A stretch of DNA of 64,000 nt from Nostoc sp. KVJ20 (GCF_001712795.1 NZ_KV757561.1:57622-121621), one strand, 5' to 3'. Counted from the stretch's first letter, positions 9,007-17,691 are shown. Notes: generated by a model not told the origin, from the sequence alone. A program made the numbers and translations.

Positions 9007-9714
9007 ATGACAACAAAACTATTCAACACTCTGGCTGCTGCCACAACTTTGGCAGGAATCGTTGCGACTTCTGGAGTAGCTAATGCAGCTTCTCTCTCGT
9101 ACAGTAGTTCCCTTGATTACGATTTGACGGATATCATTGAAGCATCCCTGAGCGTTCAAAAGTTTGACTCATCTTTAGGCACTCTTCAAGGTGTAACAAT
9201 AGAATTTACTGGCGACATCCTTGGAAATGCAGGTTTTGAAAATAGGAGTCAAACTGCGAGCCTGGTGGCATTAAATCTCACCAGTGAATTCAGCTTACAA
9301 CTAAATAATCAGTCTCTATTTGCACTCAATCCAGGATATAGTTACAGTTACCAAACTGCTAAATATGATGGTACCACTGATTATAGTGGCACCTCTGGAA
9401 AGACTGTTTCTAACTTAACTGCCACACAATCGGGTATACAGTCTTTCACTAATACGCAATTCTTGCAGTCATTCATTGGTAATGGCAACATAGACTTTTT
9501 GTTCACAGCTTTAGCTGAATCAGTAGTTGCAGGATCGGGCAACATTAGATCCTATGTTGATACTTATGCCAAATCAGGTATCAAAGTAACTTATAACTAC
9601 GATGAGGCTAAATCAGTACCTGAACCCTCTGCCACACTTGGAGTTGGTTTAATTGCTGGGCTTTGTTTGTTGTCACAACGCAAAAAAAGCTGGCTCAAGA
9701 TGCCTAATTCATAG
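9007..9714 (+). CDS. PEP-CTERM sorting-domain exported protein
   Basis: An exported protein of about 235 residues. The N-terminal signal peptide ends near GVANAASL, a beta-rich Ser/Thr/Asn body follows, and the C-terminus carries the PEP-CTERM tripartite signal: VPEPSATLG, a hydrophobic GVGLIAGLCLL helix and a basic tail QRKKSWLK. Such proteins are processed by an exosortase and sent to the cell surface or matrix. The body domain is not recognised. An in-frame ATG at 8977 would add ten residues; I prefer 9007 because the signal peptide then begins normally, but neither start has a clear Shine-Dalgarno sequence. A strong terminator lies 70 bp downstream. Confidence 0.82.
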   Translation: MTTKLFNTLAAATTLAGIVATSGVANAASLSYSSSLDYDLTDIIEASLSVQKFDSSLGTLQGVTIEFTGDILGNAGFENRSQTASLVALNLTSEFSLQLNNQSLFALNPGYSYSYQTAKYDGTTDYSGTSGKTVSNLTATQSGIQSFTNTQFLQSFIGNGNIDFLFTALAESVVAGSGNIRSYVDTYAKSGIKVTYNYDEAKSVPEPSATLGVGLIAGLCLLSQRKKSWLKMPNS

Positions 9715-9782
9715 ATTTTTTTGAATTGGTAGGTTTTTACCATTCCATCTATCAGTCAGTCTATTTAATTTAAATGAAAATG

Positions 9783-9810
9783 CCCGATTTTTTCGAGAAT
9801 CGGGTTTTTT
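9783..9810 (+). terminator. Rho-independent terminator
   Basis: CCCGATT and AATCGGG form a perfect 7 bp stem followed by six T. It ends the PEP-CTERM gene. Confidence 0.88.
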
Positions 9811-9981
9811 ATTGCGCCTATTAGCCAGAATTTTAACAATTTCATTGTGTGACTCAGCATCCTCACAGTATGAAAATTTGGTTGTTGATTTGGTTGACTA
9901 GAGAAGCCAATTTTTTCTACTATTCCCCACTGGTCGCTAGAGCCTGTTAACCTCTTACTGGAAGTTAAAATCTAGGAAATT

Positions 9982-10851
9982 ATGCAGAAAGTATCTGCCA
10001 CACATTTGGCATCTACCGATCATCAGGCTGTTGCAAAAGACATTAAACTACTAGTTTTGGATATAGATGGCACGATCGCTGGACACTCTAACACCATTAG
10101 TACAGGTGTTAAGCAAGCTATTATTGCGGCGCAAGCACGAGGAATTCAAGTGGCGATCGCTACCGGTCGAATGTATCGTTCAGCTTTGCACTTTCACCAA
10201 GATATCGGCTCTACCTTACCATTAATGGCTTATCAGGGAGCCTGGATTCAAGACCCGATCACCCAAAAAGTTCATCGCCATTGGGTTGTTTCCAGAGAAA
10301 TCGCCCACCAGTTACTCGACTATTTTGAACAACCTGAGTTGCGATCGCTTCTATCTGTCCACTTTTACATCAATGATCAGCTATACGTCCGTGAGTTAAC
10401 CAGAGAAACCCAAATGTATGCAGAACGTTCTGGTATTACGCCGATTCCTGTGGGTGATTTGCGTCAAGCCTTAACGAATGAACCGACCAAAATTCTTGCT
10501 TTGTGTGATGACACTGATGTGATCGACAAGCTATTAGGAAATTTGCGCCGCCAATACACACCCGCTGAACTTTATCTGACAACATCTGTTGCTACCTTTT
10601 TTGAAGCAACGAACGCCTCTGTAAATAAGGGGACAGCTGTACGTTACCTAGCCGAAGAATTATTAGGATTACAGTTAGCCAATGTTATGGCGATTGGTGA
10701 TAACTTCAATGATGTAGAAATGCTGGAGTACGTTGGACTTGGTGTAGCTATGGGCAACGCACCAGCAGCAGTACAAGCGATCGCTAAGTGGGTAGCTCCT
10801 AGCGTAGAAGAAGATGGGGCAGCAGTAGCAATTGAAAAGTTTTTACTGTAG
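9982..10851 (+). CDS. Cof-type HAD-superfamily phosphatase
   Basis: A 289-residue haloacid-dehalogenase hydrolase of the Cof (type IIB cap) subfamily. Motif I is LDIDGT with nucleophile D27 and acid D29, motif II is AIATGR, and motif III/IV is AIGDNFNDVEML followed by GLGVAMGNA. A Lys in NEPTKILAL fits motif III of the cap region. These enzymes dephosphorylate small sugar or cofactor phosphates; the substrate cannot be read from sequence. It stands alone, convergent with the ArgRS-like gene, with a structured element between them. Confidence 0.9.
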   Translation: MQKVSATHLASTDHQAVAKDIKLLVLDIDGTIAGHSNTISTGVKQAIIAAQARGIQVAIATGRMYRSALHFHQDIGSTLPLMAYQGAWIQDPITQKVHRHWVVSREIAHQLLDYFEQPELRSLLSVHFYINDQLYVRELTRETQMYAERSGITPIPVGDLRQALTNEPTKILALCDDTDVIDKLLGNLRRQYTPAELYLTTSVATFFEATNASVNKGTAVRYLAEELLGLQLANVMAIGDNFNDVEMLEYVGLGVAMGNAPAAVQAIAKWVAPSVEEDGAAVAIEKFLL

Positions 10852-10889
10852 TGAGGGAACTTTTTTAAACCTAACCCATATAAATCAGA

Positions 10890-10985
10890 AAGGACACCGA
10901 CGACTGGCCGTGTTTCGTCTCGGTGCCCTAGCTGGTTCGCTCCTCACACACCTGCTAATGTAGCCGAGGTAGTGCATTGAGTCAA
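10890..10985. ncRNA. Structured intergenic element, possible small RNA
   Basis: This element lies between convergent genes. Stem-loop 1 is CACCGA(C)GAC paired with GTCTCGGTG (10895-10925). An open stretch contains CTCCTCACACACC (10940-10952) on the plus strand, matching from memory the conserved CUCCUCACAC core of the cyanobacterial sRNA Yfr1. Stem-loop 2 pairs CACACCT (10947-10953) with AGGT-A-GTG (10967-10974) and has an inner GCTA/TAGC stem. On the minus strand there is a well-spaced promoter, TTGACT-17 nt-TACATT (10985 to 10957), and stem-loop 1 is followed by TTTCT, resembling a terminator. On the plus strand TATAAAT at about 10879 could be a -10 box. Strand and identity are unresolved. 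Confidence 0.4.
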
Positions 10986-11030
10986 TAGCTATATTAAAGT
11001 TTTTATTTTTACCTAAGCGACATTACTGAT

Positions 11031-11987
11031 TTATAACTCCAAAGGCGCAAAAACACCCAGGTTTTCCTCTAGGACAAATCTTAATACTGACTGAGTAGCC
11101 ATGAGCAATCCGAGTCTGGCTTGGGCTAGCTCTGGTGATTTAATTTTTACCTCACCCCAAATCCGGCAATTAGACCAGAACTTTTCAAAAGCTTGGCTCA
11201 AATTCAGCGCCACTTTTTCCCATTTCACAGAACCGTTAACATCAGGGCACTCCATATCGTCTATCACTTGTATTAACTCGCCAATTAGCCGCCGTTCATC
11301 TGGGTGATTTAGCCGCAGTACTCCGTCACAATTAAGCCAAGGTAGAGGGTTAGGAGAGATAAGATCCCAAAAAGCTGGACTAGTATTTGGAACTGGTTCT
11401 CTAAGTTTAATCAACCCCTCTCGATGAGCTAAAAGCACTAGGGAACAGCAGCGTGCGTGAGCATATTGAACAGCAAATTGGGGATTGGGGATTAGAGATT
11501 GGGGAACTCGGGGCCCCCTCTGGGGATAAAGGGTAATGGGGATTGGCTTTAGTAGTCCCCCTTGTCCCCTTGTCCCCTCATCACCCCCAGTCCCCAGTCC
11601 CCAGTCCCCAATCCCCAATCCCCCCAAACTCCCGGCTACGAGACTTTGTAACCAAGTCGCTAATGTTGAGTGAGTTAATTCAAAATGTATCAAACCAGGG
11701 GGAACTATTTGGACGCTAAAAACGTCGCCACAGATTCCTGATATATCTGAAGCGATCGCACTGGCAAGCTCCATCGCTTTTCGATTCTGAGATTTTGATA
11801 GTCGTAGGGACACACTTGAGGTGTATAAAACTCTATTATCATCTCTACCTTTATGTAGAGGAATTTTCTCATCTTTTATGCATTGATTTCCTGCTTTATA
11901 AGTATCAATGCTTAGTGATTTTATTAAATAACTGTAGATTAGCTGCTTGATTGACGTATATCTGCTAATTGGTAATTTATAATGCAC
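11031..11987 (-). CDS. ArgRS-like protein lacking the catalytic domain (DALR protein)
   Basis: The C-terminal half carries a DALR anticodon-binding domain typical of arginyl-tRNA synthetase: QYAHARCCSLVLLAHREG, then ARLGLLMATQSVLRFVLEENLGVFAPLEL at the end. The N-terminal half (about residues 58-125) resembles the ArgRS N-terminal additional domain. The HIGH/KMSKS catalytic core is absent, so it cannot charge tRNA by itself. Between the two parts, residues of about 120-170 are encoded by a G-run/C-run repeat (11478-11632) that looks like intergenic DNA. The first 50 or so residues are weakly supported, so the true start may be internal. Function unknown; tRNA binding is an inference. Confidence 0.7.
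   Translation of the reverse strand: MHYKLPISRYTSIKQLIYSYLIKSLSIDTYKAGNQCIKDEKIPLHKGRDDNRVLYTSSVSLRLSKSQNRKAMELASAIASDISGICGDVFSVQIVPPGLIHFELTHSTLATWLQSLVAGSLGGLGIGDWGLGTGGDEGTRGQGGLLKPIPITLYPQRGPRVPQSLIPNPQFAVQYAHARCCSLVLLAHREGLIKLREPVPNTSPAFWDLISPNPLPWLNCDGVLRLNHPDERRLIGELIQVIDDMECPDVNGSVKWEKVALNLSQAFEKFWSNCRIWGEVKIKSPELAQARLGLLMATQSVLRFVLEENLGVFAPLEL
11478..11632. repeat. GGGGATT/CCCCAATC imperfect palindrome inside a coding frame
   Basis: GGGGATTGGGGATT-type units on the left face AGTCCCC and AATCCCC units on the right, giving a long imperfect inverted repeat of a kind usually found between cyanobacterial genes. Here it is read in frame inside the DALR protein and encodes a Gly/Trp-rich then Pro-rich linker. 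Confidence 0.75.
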
Positions 11988-12299
11988 GTAATATTTCTTA
12001 AGTCATCATGTAAGATATATTTGTTACATTTCTGTCATCTATCTTGCGGTATAAATTTAATTTAGATGAAGAAAAATGAGAAGAGGATAAAATTTGATGA
12101 ATAATCGATAAATAGTAAGTAAACTTTACTACCATCATTGTACAGTAGGAAGTATAACAAAAGAGTAGAGAGTAATTTGCTTTCTATTCTTTGGATTGGC
12201 TGGCGCTGTTAGGCGTTAAGCCTGCCTCGCCAACACAAAGACACTCCTTGCACCCTTTTATTTACGTCTTTGTCTTCAGCCGAACGCTCTTTGTTACCT
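11988..12299. other. Divergent intergenic region
   Basis: About 310 bp between the divergent DALR and Crp-family genes. It is AT-rich and should contain both promoters. The short inverted motif GGCGTTAAGCCTGCCTCGCC near 12210 is the only structure noticed. Confidence 0.5.
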
Positions 12300-13019
12300 A
12301 TGCAATCTCCATCCTCCTTTTCTGAGGCATCACGGCCTTTTTTGACTTGGCAACGCATTCTTGACTGGGCTCAAGAACACTACCGCTGCCGCACCTTTAG
12401 CAAAGATGAGCGCATTCCAGCCCGGCCTGGATTGCTGTATTTGGTGCAAAGGGGTGCGATCCGCATGGTAGGAACCGCACAAGTTAGTGCGACTGCTAGT
12501 CAGCTAACGTCTCGACGAATCAACAGAACTCCAGAAGAAGCGTTCTTGGGTTTTGTGGGAGCGGGACAGCCATTTGAAATTGTTGCTCAATCACCATTCA
12601 CACTCCAGGCTTACGCCCATGTTGATCAAACTGCGGTGCTGTGGATGTACTGGCACGATTTAGACAATTGGCCTCACTTCCGTCGCGAAGTTATGGATGC
12701 CTTTAGGTATCAGCACCAGCGTAAGCTGCTGTGGCTGAGTGCCTTGGGACAACGCCGCACAATTGACCGACTCTTAGGATTTCTCACATTGTTAATTGAG
12801 GAATATGGAGAGCCAGCTATGAGCGACACTGATCCTGATGTGATTCGCGGCTATGCTCTGCCCTTCCCCCTCACCCATGCCCAAATTGGTAGCGCGATTG
12901 GTTCTACTCGTGTCACCGTCACCCGCTTGATGGGTAAGCTGCGTCAACGTGGCTTAATCCTGACTCAAGGGGATAATCTAATCTGCTTGCCAGCGGAATC
13001 GATTAATAGAGCTGGTTAA
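12300..13019 (+). CDS. Crp/Fnr-family transcriptional regulator
   Basis: A 239-residue regulator. An N-terminal cyclic-nucleotide-type beta-barrel spans about 25-130 (LLYLVQRGAIRMVG, FVGAGQPFEIV). A dimerisation helix includes LLWLSALGQRRTIDRLLGFL, and the C-terminal winged helix reads LTHAQIGSAIGSTRVTVTRLMGKLRQRGLI, closely resembling the NtcA/Crp recognition helix. The barrel lacks an obvious cAMP phosphate-binding cassette, so the effector is unknown. A TTG at 12270 would add ten residues; the ATG at 12300 is preferred. It is not NtcA itself: it is longer and diverges in the N-terminal half. Confidence 0.85.
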   Translation: MQSPSSFSEASRPFLTWQRILDWAQEHYRCRTFSKDERIPARPGLLYLVQRGAIRMVGTAQVSATASQLTSRRINRTPEEAFLGFVGAGQPFEIVAQSPFTLQAYAHVDQTAVLWMYWHDLDNWPHFRREVMDAFRYQHQRKLLWLSALGQRRTIDRLLGFLTLLIEEYGEPAMSDTDPDVIRGYALPFPLTHAQIGSAIGSTRVTVTRLMGKLRQRGLILTQGDNLICLPAESINRAG

Positions 13020-13097
13020 GGTAGAGTTCAGAGCGGCGATTTCCGCCACTCTGTCTTGAGTGCGATGGGGACGCCCTATTGAAAGCGATCGCAGGAG

Positions 13098-14144
13098 TCA
13101 GCGAATTTTGACAAACCCTGCTTGGGTAATCAGTTCCTGTCCCTGCTCAGTCAGCAGTAAGTTGGCATAAGCGACACCTGCTTGCTGCTCAGTCTGATCA
13201 TTCTGTTTGACCACCACAAACAGATTGCGGGTAATTGGGTATTTTCCTGATTGGAAAGCTTCGATGTTCAACTTGTTCCGTTTACCAGGACATTCAGACG
13301 GGAGGACAGAAGGTTCTTGGTATGGAGCAATGTATTGCCCTTGCGTTCGCCCCAACGGCAAGGCTTTGATTGAGCATTGAGGAATCACCTCTGGGGCAGA
13401 AGCGTAGTAGATGCTACCAGGACTACCAGCTAATTTTTGCAAGGCTTGGGTGGTTGTGGAGATAAATTCCACATTGGAGCTGAAAGCTTGACCACCCAAG
13501 ATGTCTTGGACAAAAAGTTCCACTGTACCGCCATCAGCAATGCGGCGAGAATAGGGCTTAATCGGGATATTGGGGCCGCCCACTTGGCTCCAATTATTGA
13601 TTTTGCCTGTGTAAATTGACTTTAACTGTTCTATCGTTAGTCCTGGGATATTCAGGTTGGGATTAACTGCAACTGCTAAACCATCAATTGCCACAGGAAT
13701 TTGTTTTAAACTGAACCCACGCTGCTGGGCACGACTTAATTCCTGATCTAAAACTGGTCGGGAGGACTGGGTAAAGGCTAGTTGACCATCTATTAACGAC
13801 TGGATGCCAGTACCAGAACCAGGAGATGCAGTGCTGGGTTCTACATAGCGCAGCCGTAACTCTGGCCGCGCGGCTTGAATTGCTGAATCAACTACCAATC
13901 GAATCGGTGCCCAAGATGTACTGCCACCGTAATTGAATAATCCTGTAGGAACATCCTTTACTGAAGTGAAAGTATTGCCACTAGGTTGTTCCGATCCGGT
14001 TTGGGGCGTTTTGGTGTTACCAGAATTAATTGTATTTAGCTCGACACCAGATTTTCTAGTAAACCACCAAAAACCGCCAGCTATTAGCCCGACGGTGATT
14101 AGGATGGATAATACAAGAATAGTTGTTTCATTTTTTTGGGACAT
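13098..14144 (-). CDS. Membrane-anchored PstS-like substrate-binding protein
   Basis: A PBP2-type, PstS-like protein: GSTSWAPIRL near the start of the mature domain, GSGTGIQSLIDGQLAFTQSSRPV, GLAVAVNPNL and IYTGKINNW are typical. It begins MSQKNETTILV with a single hydrophobic helix ending GGFWWFT, so it stays anchored in the plasma membrane. The same anchor starts the neighbouring binding protein at 14604-15992, which decides this start over the upstream ATG at 14171. No phosphate permease genes are nearby. Its neighbours include a Ser/Thr kinase on the same strand, so a sensing role is as likely as transport. Ligand unproven. Confidence 0.8.
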   Translation of the reverse strand: MSQKNETTILVLSILITVGLIAGGFWWFTRKSGVELNTINSGNTKTPQTGSEQPSGNTFTSVKDVPTGLFNYGGSTSWAPIRLVVDSAIQAARPELRLRYVEPSTASPGSGTGIQSLIDGQLAFTQSSRPVLDQELSRAQQRGFSLKQIPVAIDGLAVAVNPNLNIPGLTIEQLKSIYTGKINNWSQVGGPNIPIKPYSRRIADGGTVELFVQDILGGQAFSSNVEFISTTTQALQKLAGSPGSIYYASAPEVIPQCSIKALPLGRTQGQYIAPYQEPSVLPSECPGKRNKLNIEAFQSGKYPITRNLFVVVKQNDQTEQQAGVAYANLLLTEQGQELITQAGFVKIR

Positions 14145-14603
14145 AGTATGATTACCCGCGTGTCCATTCAATATAAGTGCTTGACTTGATAAGTGCTTGC
14201 TACTTGAGATTGTATTTTGGAAGACGGGTGTTTTATTAAAAATGCTGACAAATCCTCACTTCTTACTACAATAGATGCCAAGGTATAATAAATTTTCTCT
14301 GGATTAATCGTCTCTTTTCTCAAGGCTTGAATGTTGTTGACATCCTCACCGACCTAAAGGCGCTCTTAAGAAGGAGTAATAAGTAATAAGTAATAAGTAA
14401 ATACTCATTACTCATTACTCATTACTCATTACTCCTTACTCATTACTTTAAAGCCGTTCTAGAAGCACGAAGCTTCAGACCCAAATATGTGGTGAGGATA
14501 AGTTGTTAGTTGATACTAAGAATTTTCCCCATAAAGCTCAATTTCTCATCTTGAGGGTTTTTCCAGGTTAACGATTGGTTAATTTTTAATTTTTTATTGC
14601 TGA
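14145..14603. other. Intergenic region with facing heptamer arrays
   Basis: About 460 bp between two binding-protein genes read in the same direction. It contains tandem TAATAAG units facing tandem ACTCATT units (14373-14450), which together can fold into a long imperfect hairpin. The remainder shows nothing recognisable. Confidence 0.6.
14373..14450. repeat. Tandem heptamers TAATAAG and ACTCATT
   Basis: About four AATAAGT units are followed by about seven ACTCATT-type units. The two blocks are roughly reverse-complementary, so the array has hairpin potential. Typical of Nostocales short tandem repeats; not CRISPR, because no unique spacers exist. Confidence 0.75.
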
Positions 14604-15992
14604 TTAACGCACTGGTTCAAAGTCATAGCCGGTGCGGGAGCGAGAACCAGGAACAATTTTTACAAGTTGGACTGGCGCATTGCGATCGCCTGATGCTAAA
14701 AATCGAATTGTGCCAGAAGCGCCGCTGGTAGAAAATTCAGAGGACAAGAGTGCTTGTTGGACTCCCGATCGCGTGGGATTACTTTCTAATGCCGCAATTA
14801 GAGCCACAGTGGCATCATAACTGAGGGCGCTTCGCCAACTCACATCACCACCCCATAACTGCCGCGATTTCTGAGGAAAATCTGATTTGCGATCGCCCTC
14901 AATATGCCAGGGAACTGCCACTATCATTCCCGCAGCTTGCTCCCTGCCAATTTCTAAAGTTTTAACGGTGTAAACATCATCTCCTCCTAACAGAGTTAAC
15001 CGTTTCTGGTTAATCTGAACTACTTGCAGGGCTTTATCGAGAGTTTCAGCGTTAGCAGCTAGCATCATTACTTCTGCGCCTTGCTTAGTTGCTTGTTCTA
15101 CACTTTTAGCCGCACTAAAATCCGCTTTGGATAAGTCAAATTCGCTAGATACCTGTCCACCCTCTAGGGAAACAGATGAAACAAACTCCGACTTTAAAGA
15201 CTGGCTATAGTTACTCTGAGAATTAAAGAAAACCACTGCATTTTTTTTCTGCAAGGTTCTCACCATGTAGTTGGCTAAACTTCTCGCAGCCATAAAATCA
15301 CTGGGAACCGTGCGAAAAACGTAGCGGCTAAAGTTAGAAATTTTGACAGATGTGCTGGTAGGAGAAATTGCTACAAGTTTCCCAGAGGTATAAATAGTAC
15401 CTGCGGCTAAGGTGGAATCGCTAGTATTGGGCCCAACTACACCTAAGACTTCAGAATTGCTAACTAGGCTAGAAGCAATTTGTTTGGCTATTTCTGGATT
15501 GTCGTCGTCATTAGCTATCCCTACCCTCAACGGCACTCCCTTGACTCCACCAGATGTATTAATTTCATTTTGGGCTTGAGCAACACCACGTAAAATTTCT
15601 AAAGAAACATTGGGGTCAGTGCCGAATGGTACAGAAGCCGCAATAGTGTAACTCTTGGAAGAACCGATCCGGGCATTGTTAAGAAAGATCAGTGCTTCTG
15701 GATCGTTACGGTTGAGTTTTAGGGCGGCTGTGAAATTGGCGATCGCTTTGTCATAACTTTTATTAGCGATCGCCTGTACTCCTTCTTTTTTAACTGGAGA
15801 AATGTCACCCTGAGTAAAGGATTTTTCCCCAAAACTAACGCGGTCTTTGCTTTCTGGTTCTGGGTTTTGAGTGATGGTATTACCAATTTTGACCCCAGAG
15901 TTGTTAGTAAACCACCAAAAACCACTGCCAACTATTCCAACTGTCAGCAGCAGGGCCAAAGCTAAAATTATGGTTTCATTCTTTTGTGACAT
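14604..15992 (-). CDS. Membrane-anchored receptor-type binding protein with TPR-like linker
   Basis: It begins MSQKNETIILA with a hydrophobic helix ending SGFWWFT, almost the same anchor as the PstS-like neighbour. A TPR-like pair of helices follows at about 75-108 (GVQAIANKSYDKAIANFTAALKL). A type-1 periplasmic binding domain of the branched-chain amino acid/receptor family extends from about 115 to the end (YTIAASVPFG, LRVGIANDDDNPEIAKQ, GVVGPNTSDSTLAAG, SYDATVALIAAL). No LIV permease genes are adjacent. The gene starts 26 bp after the kinase stop on the same strand, so kinase and binding protein are probably co-transcribed. That makes ligand sensing plausible; the ligand is unknown. Confidence 0.8.
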   Translation of the reverse strand: MSQKNETIILALALLLTVGIVGSGFWWFTNNSGVKIGNTITQNPEPESKDRVSFGEKSFTQGDISPVKKEGVQAIANKSYDKAIANFTAALKLNRNDPEALIFLNNARIGSSKSYTIAASVPFGTDPNVSLEILRGVAQAQNEINTSGGVKGVPLRVGIANDDDNPEIAKQIASSLVSNSEVLGVVGPNTSDSTLAAGTIYTSGKLVAISPTSTSVKISNFSRYVFRTVPSDFMAARSLANYMVRTLQKKNAVVFFNSQSNYSQSLKSEFVSSVSLEGGQVSSEFDLSKADFSAAKSVEQATKQGAEVMMLAANAETLDKALQVVQINQKRLTLLGGDDVYTVKTLEIGREQAAGMIVAVPWHIEGDRKSDFPQKSRQLWGGDVSWRSALSYDATVALIAALESNPTRSGVQQALLSSEFSTSGASGTIRFLASGDRNAPVQLVKIVPGSRSRTGYDFEPVR

Positions 15993-16018
15993 GAACAAAT
16001 TTGAATAAAGAAAAAATT

Positions 16019-17422
16019 TTAAAGTATCAGAGATAATAATTTATAAATAAGTCTAAATACGGCTGTGAGTGAAATGGCTACTAAGCCTGCGGCAACTGCT
16101 AAAATAACTACTGACAAAATATCAAGTCCCCCGCGTAAAAAGGGGAGAAAAAAAATAATCGCAAAAGTAATTGCCGGAATAATCAATAAATCGAACTTTT
16201 CAATCCACCGCCTTGTTTGGGCAAATATCAGCATCCCCAAAATCACACACGCAACACTTAAAGTAACTATTGGTGATTTTACTAGACTGAAGAGAGCGAT
16301 CGCGATCAATGCACCCTCAAATCCACTAAACGCCGCCCCACCCAATAATTCCAATGTAGAAAACGCTGGTTGAGTTGGTGGACGACGGGGGACGACAGGA
16401 CTGGAACTTTTGGGTGTTTGTGGCGGGAGGGTTACAGAGGGCGAGTTAAATTGTGTAGAGGCTTGAGCCGCCTGTGAGTTAAGTGCAATTAGAACCTCCT
16501 GGGCTGACTGGAAGCGCTGATTAGCAGCAGGTAGGAGCATCTTGTCTAAAATGTCAGCAAGGCGAGGGTTGACACTAGCTTGCATTCGCCATTTCCACTG
16601 GTTGCTATAGGCATCAAATAGTTGAATTGCTTCCTGATTTGTTAACAAGGTAATCAGAGTTACAGCTAAAGCGTATAAATCTGTAGATGGAAATACTTGA
16701 CCCCCAGCCATCTGCTCAGGTGGTGCAAATCCCATAGAATAAATTCCTGTGGAAGAAGCCGCAGAACCAGATGCAGCATTTGTGACTTGCTTAACTGCAC
16801 CAAAATCTAGTAAAAAAAGTTTGCCATCACGACGACGCATGATGTTAGAAGGTTTAATGTCTCTGTGGATAATGCCTCTGTCATGGACAAACTCTAATAC
16901 CTTCAGGATTTCTTGCAATACCTCTAACACCTGCTGTTCAGAAAATTTACCCTGTTGAACTAATTCTTCCTCTAGGTTTTGCCCATTAATGTATTCTTGC
17001 ACCAAGTAAAAAAATTGGTCTTGCTCTCCTGCTTGCAAGCTATTAACTATCACTGGAAAGAAGGCAAATAAGTCAGGAATTTGATCGTGATCGTTACCAA
17101 GTTGTGCTAAAACTTCTGCTTCTCTCTCAAACATCAACTGTGCTTGTTGCAGTTGAGTTAAGGTTAAATTTCCCGCTGGTTGGAACTGCTTAACTACGCA
17201 TTGACGCATTCCCGGTATTCGGCGATCGCGTGCCAAAAAGGCCGCTCCAAACCCGCCCCTTCCCAGCAGCTTCGTTGGCACGTATCGACCATCTAGCATC
17301 AGTGGCATTCCACAGGTAGTGCAATACTTTTGCTGGGTTGTTTTCAGTGTCGTAACATCATCTAAATCAGAAAAATAGTTTTGCGGTCGTGGACAACGTG
17401 GACGAGTGCAGTAAACTTCCAT
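16019..17422 (-). CDS. Hanks-type Ser/Thr protein kinase with 4-Cys prefix and C-terminal membrane domain
   Basis: A 467-residue kinase. The N-terminus has a four-cysteine prefix (CTRPRC and, after about 30 residues, YCTTCGMPL), likely a zinc site. The kinase domain spans about 48-310: glycine loop LLGRGGFG, VKQF with the catalytic Lys, catalytic loop IIHRDIKPSN near 187 and LLDFGAVKQ (DFG). A Pro/Ser-rich linker follows, then four hydrophobic helices (about 355-467) that anchor it in the membrane. It is followed at 26 bp by a membrane-anchored binding protein whose N-terminus matches a second binding protein. I infer a receptor-kinase-like module; the phosphorylation target is unknown. Confidence 0.9.
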   Translation of the reverse strand: MEVYCTRPRCPRPQNYFSDLDDVTTLKTTQQKYCTTCGMPLMLDGRYVPTKLLGRGGFGAAFLARDRRIPGMRQCVVKQFQPAGNLTLTQLQQAQLMFEREAEVLAQLGNDHDQIPDLFAFFPVIVNSLQAGEQDQFFYLVQEYINGQNLEEELVQQGKFSEQQVLEVLQEILKVLEFVHDRGIIHRDIKPSNIMRRRDGKLFLLDFGAVKQVTNAASGSAASSTGIYSMGFAPPEQMAGGQVFPSTDLYALAVTLITLLTNQEAIQLFDAYSNQWKWRMQASVNPRLADILDKMLLPAANQRFQSAQEVLIALNSQAAQASTQFNSPSVTLPPQTPKSSSPVVPRRPPTQPAFSTLELLGGAAFSGFEGALIAIALFSLVKSPIVTLSVACVILGMLIFAQTRRWIEKFDLLIIPAITFAIIFFLPFLRGGLDILSVVILAVAAGLVAISLTAVFRLIYKLLSLIL

Positions 17423-17630
17423 TTTCGTGATTAGTCAAAATAATTCGTAATTTATAATACTCGCCATTCGCGTAGCGTCTCGTAGAGAAAGCGAGAAGCA
17501 AGCAACGTAATTCGTAATTAGTTCAGCTTACAGAGAAACTAAATTTCTTAATGAGGAACAGGAACTTTTTTTTCTGATGTTAAACCCTTGGCTTGCCTAC
17601 AGCACCCTGCACGAACAGCGATAGGTTAAT

Positions 17631-17691
17631 AATTACGAATTACGAATTACGAATTACGAATTACGAATTACGAATTACGAATTACGAATTA
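17631..17691. repeat. Tandem AATTACG array, about 8.7 copies
   Basis: An uninterrupted perfect heptamer repeat between the kinase and rbcR genes. It is the longest of several AATTACG arrays in the window (others near 2691 and 5455). Confidence 0.9.

Noticed and set aside
10890..10985. tRNA, tmRNA or SRP RNA in the structured intergenic element
   Set aside because: No acceptor stem, T-loop or SRP core motif; only two stem-loops and a single-stranded joint.
17631..17691. CRISPR-like regular repeat
   Set aside because: Units are contiguous 7-mers without spacers and no cas genes are present.
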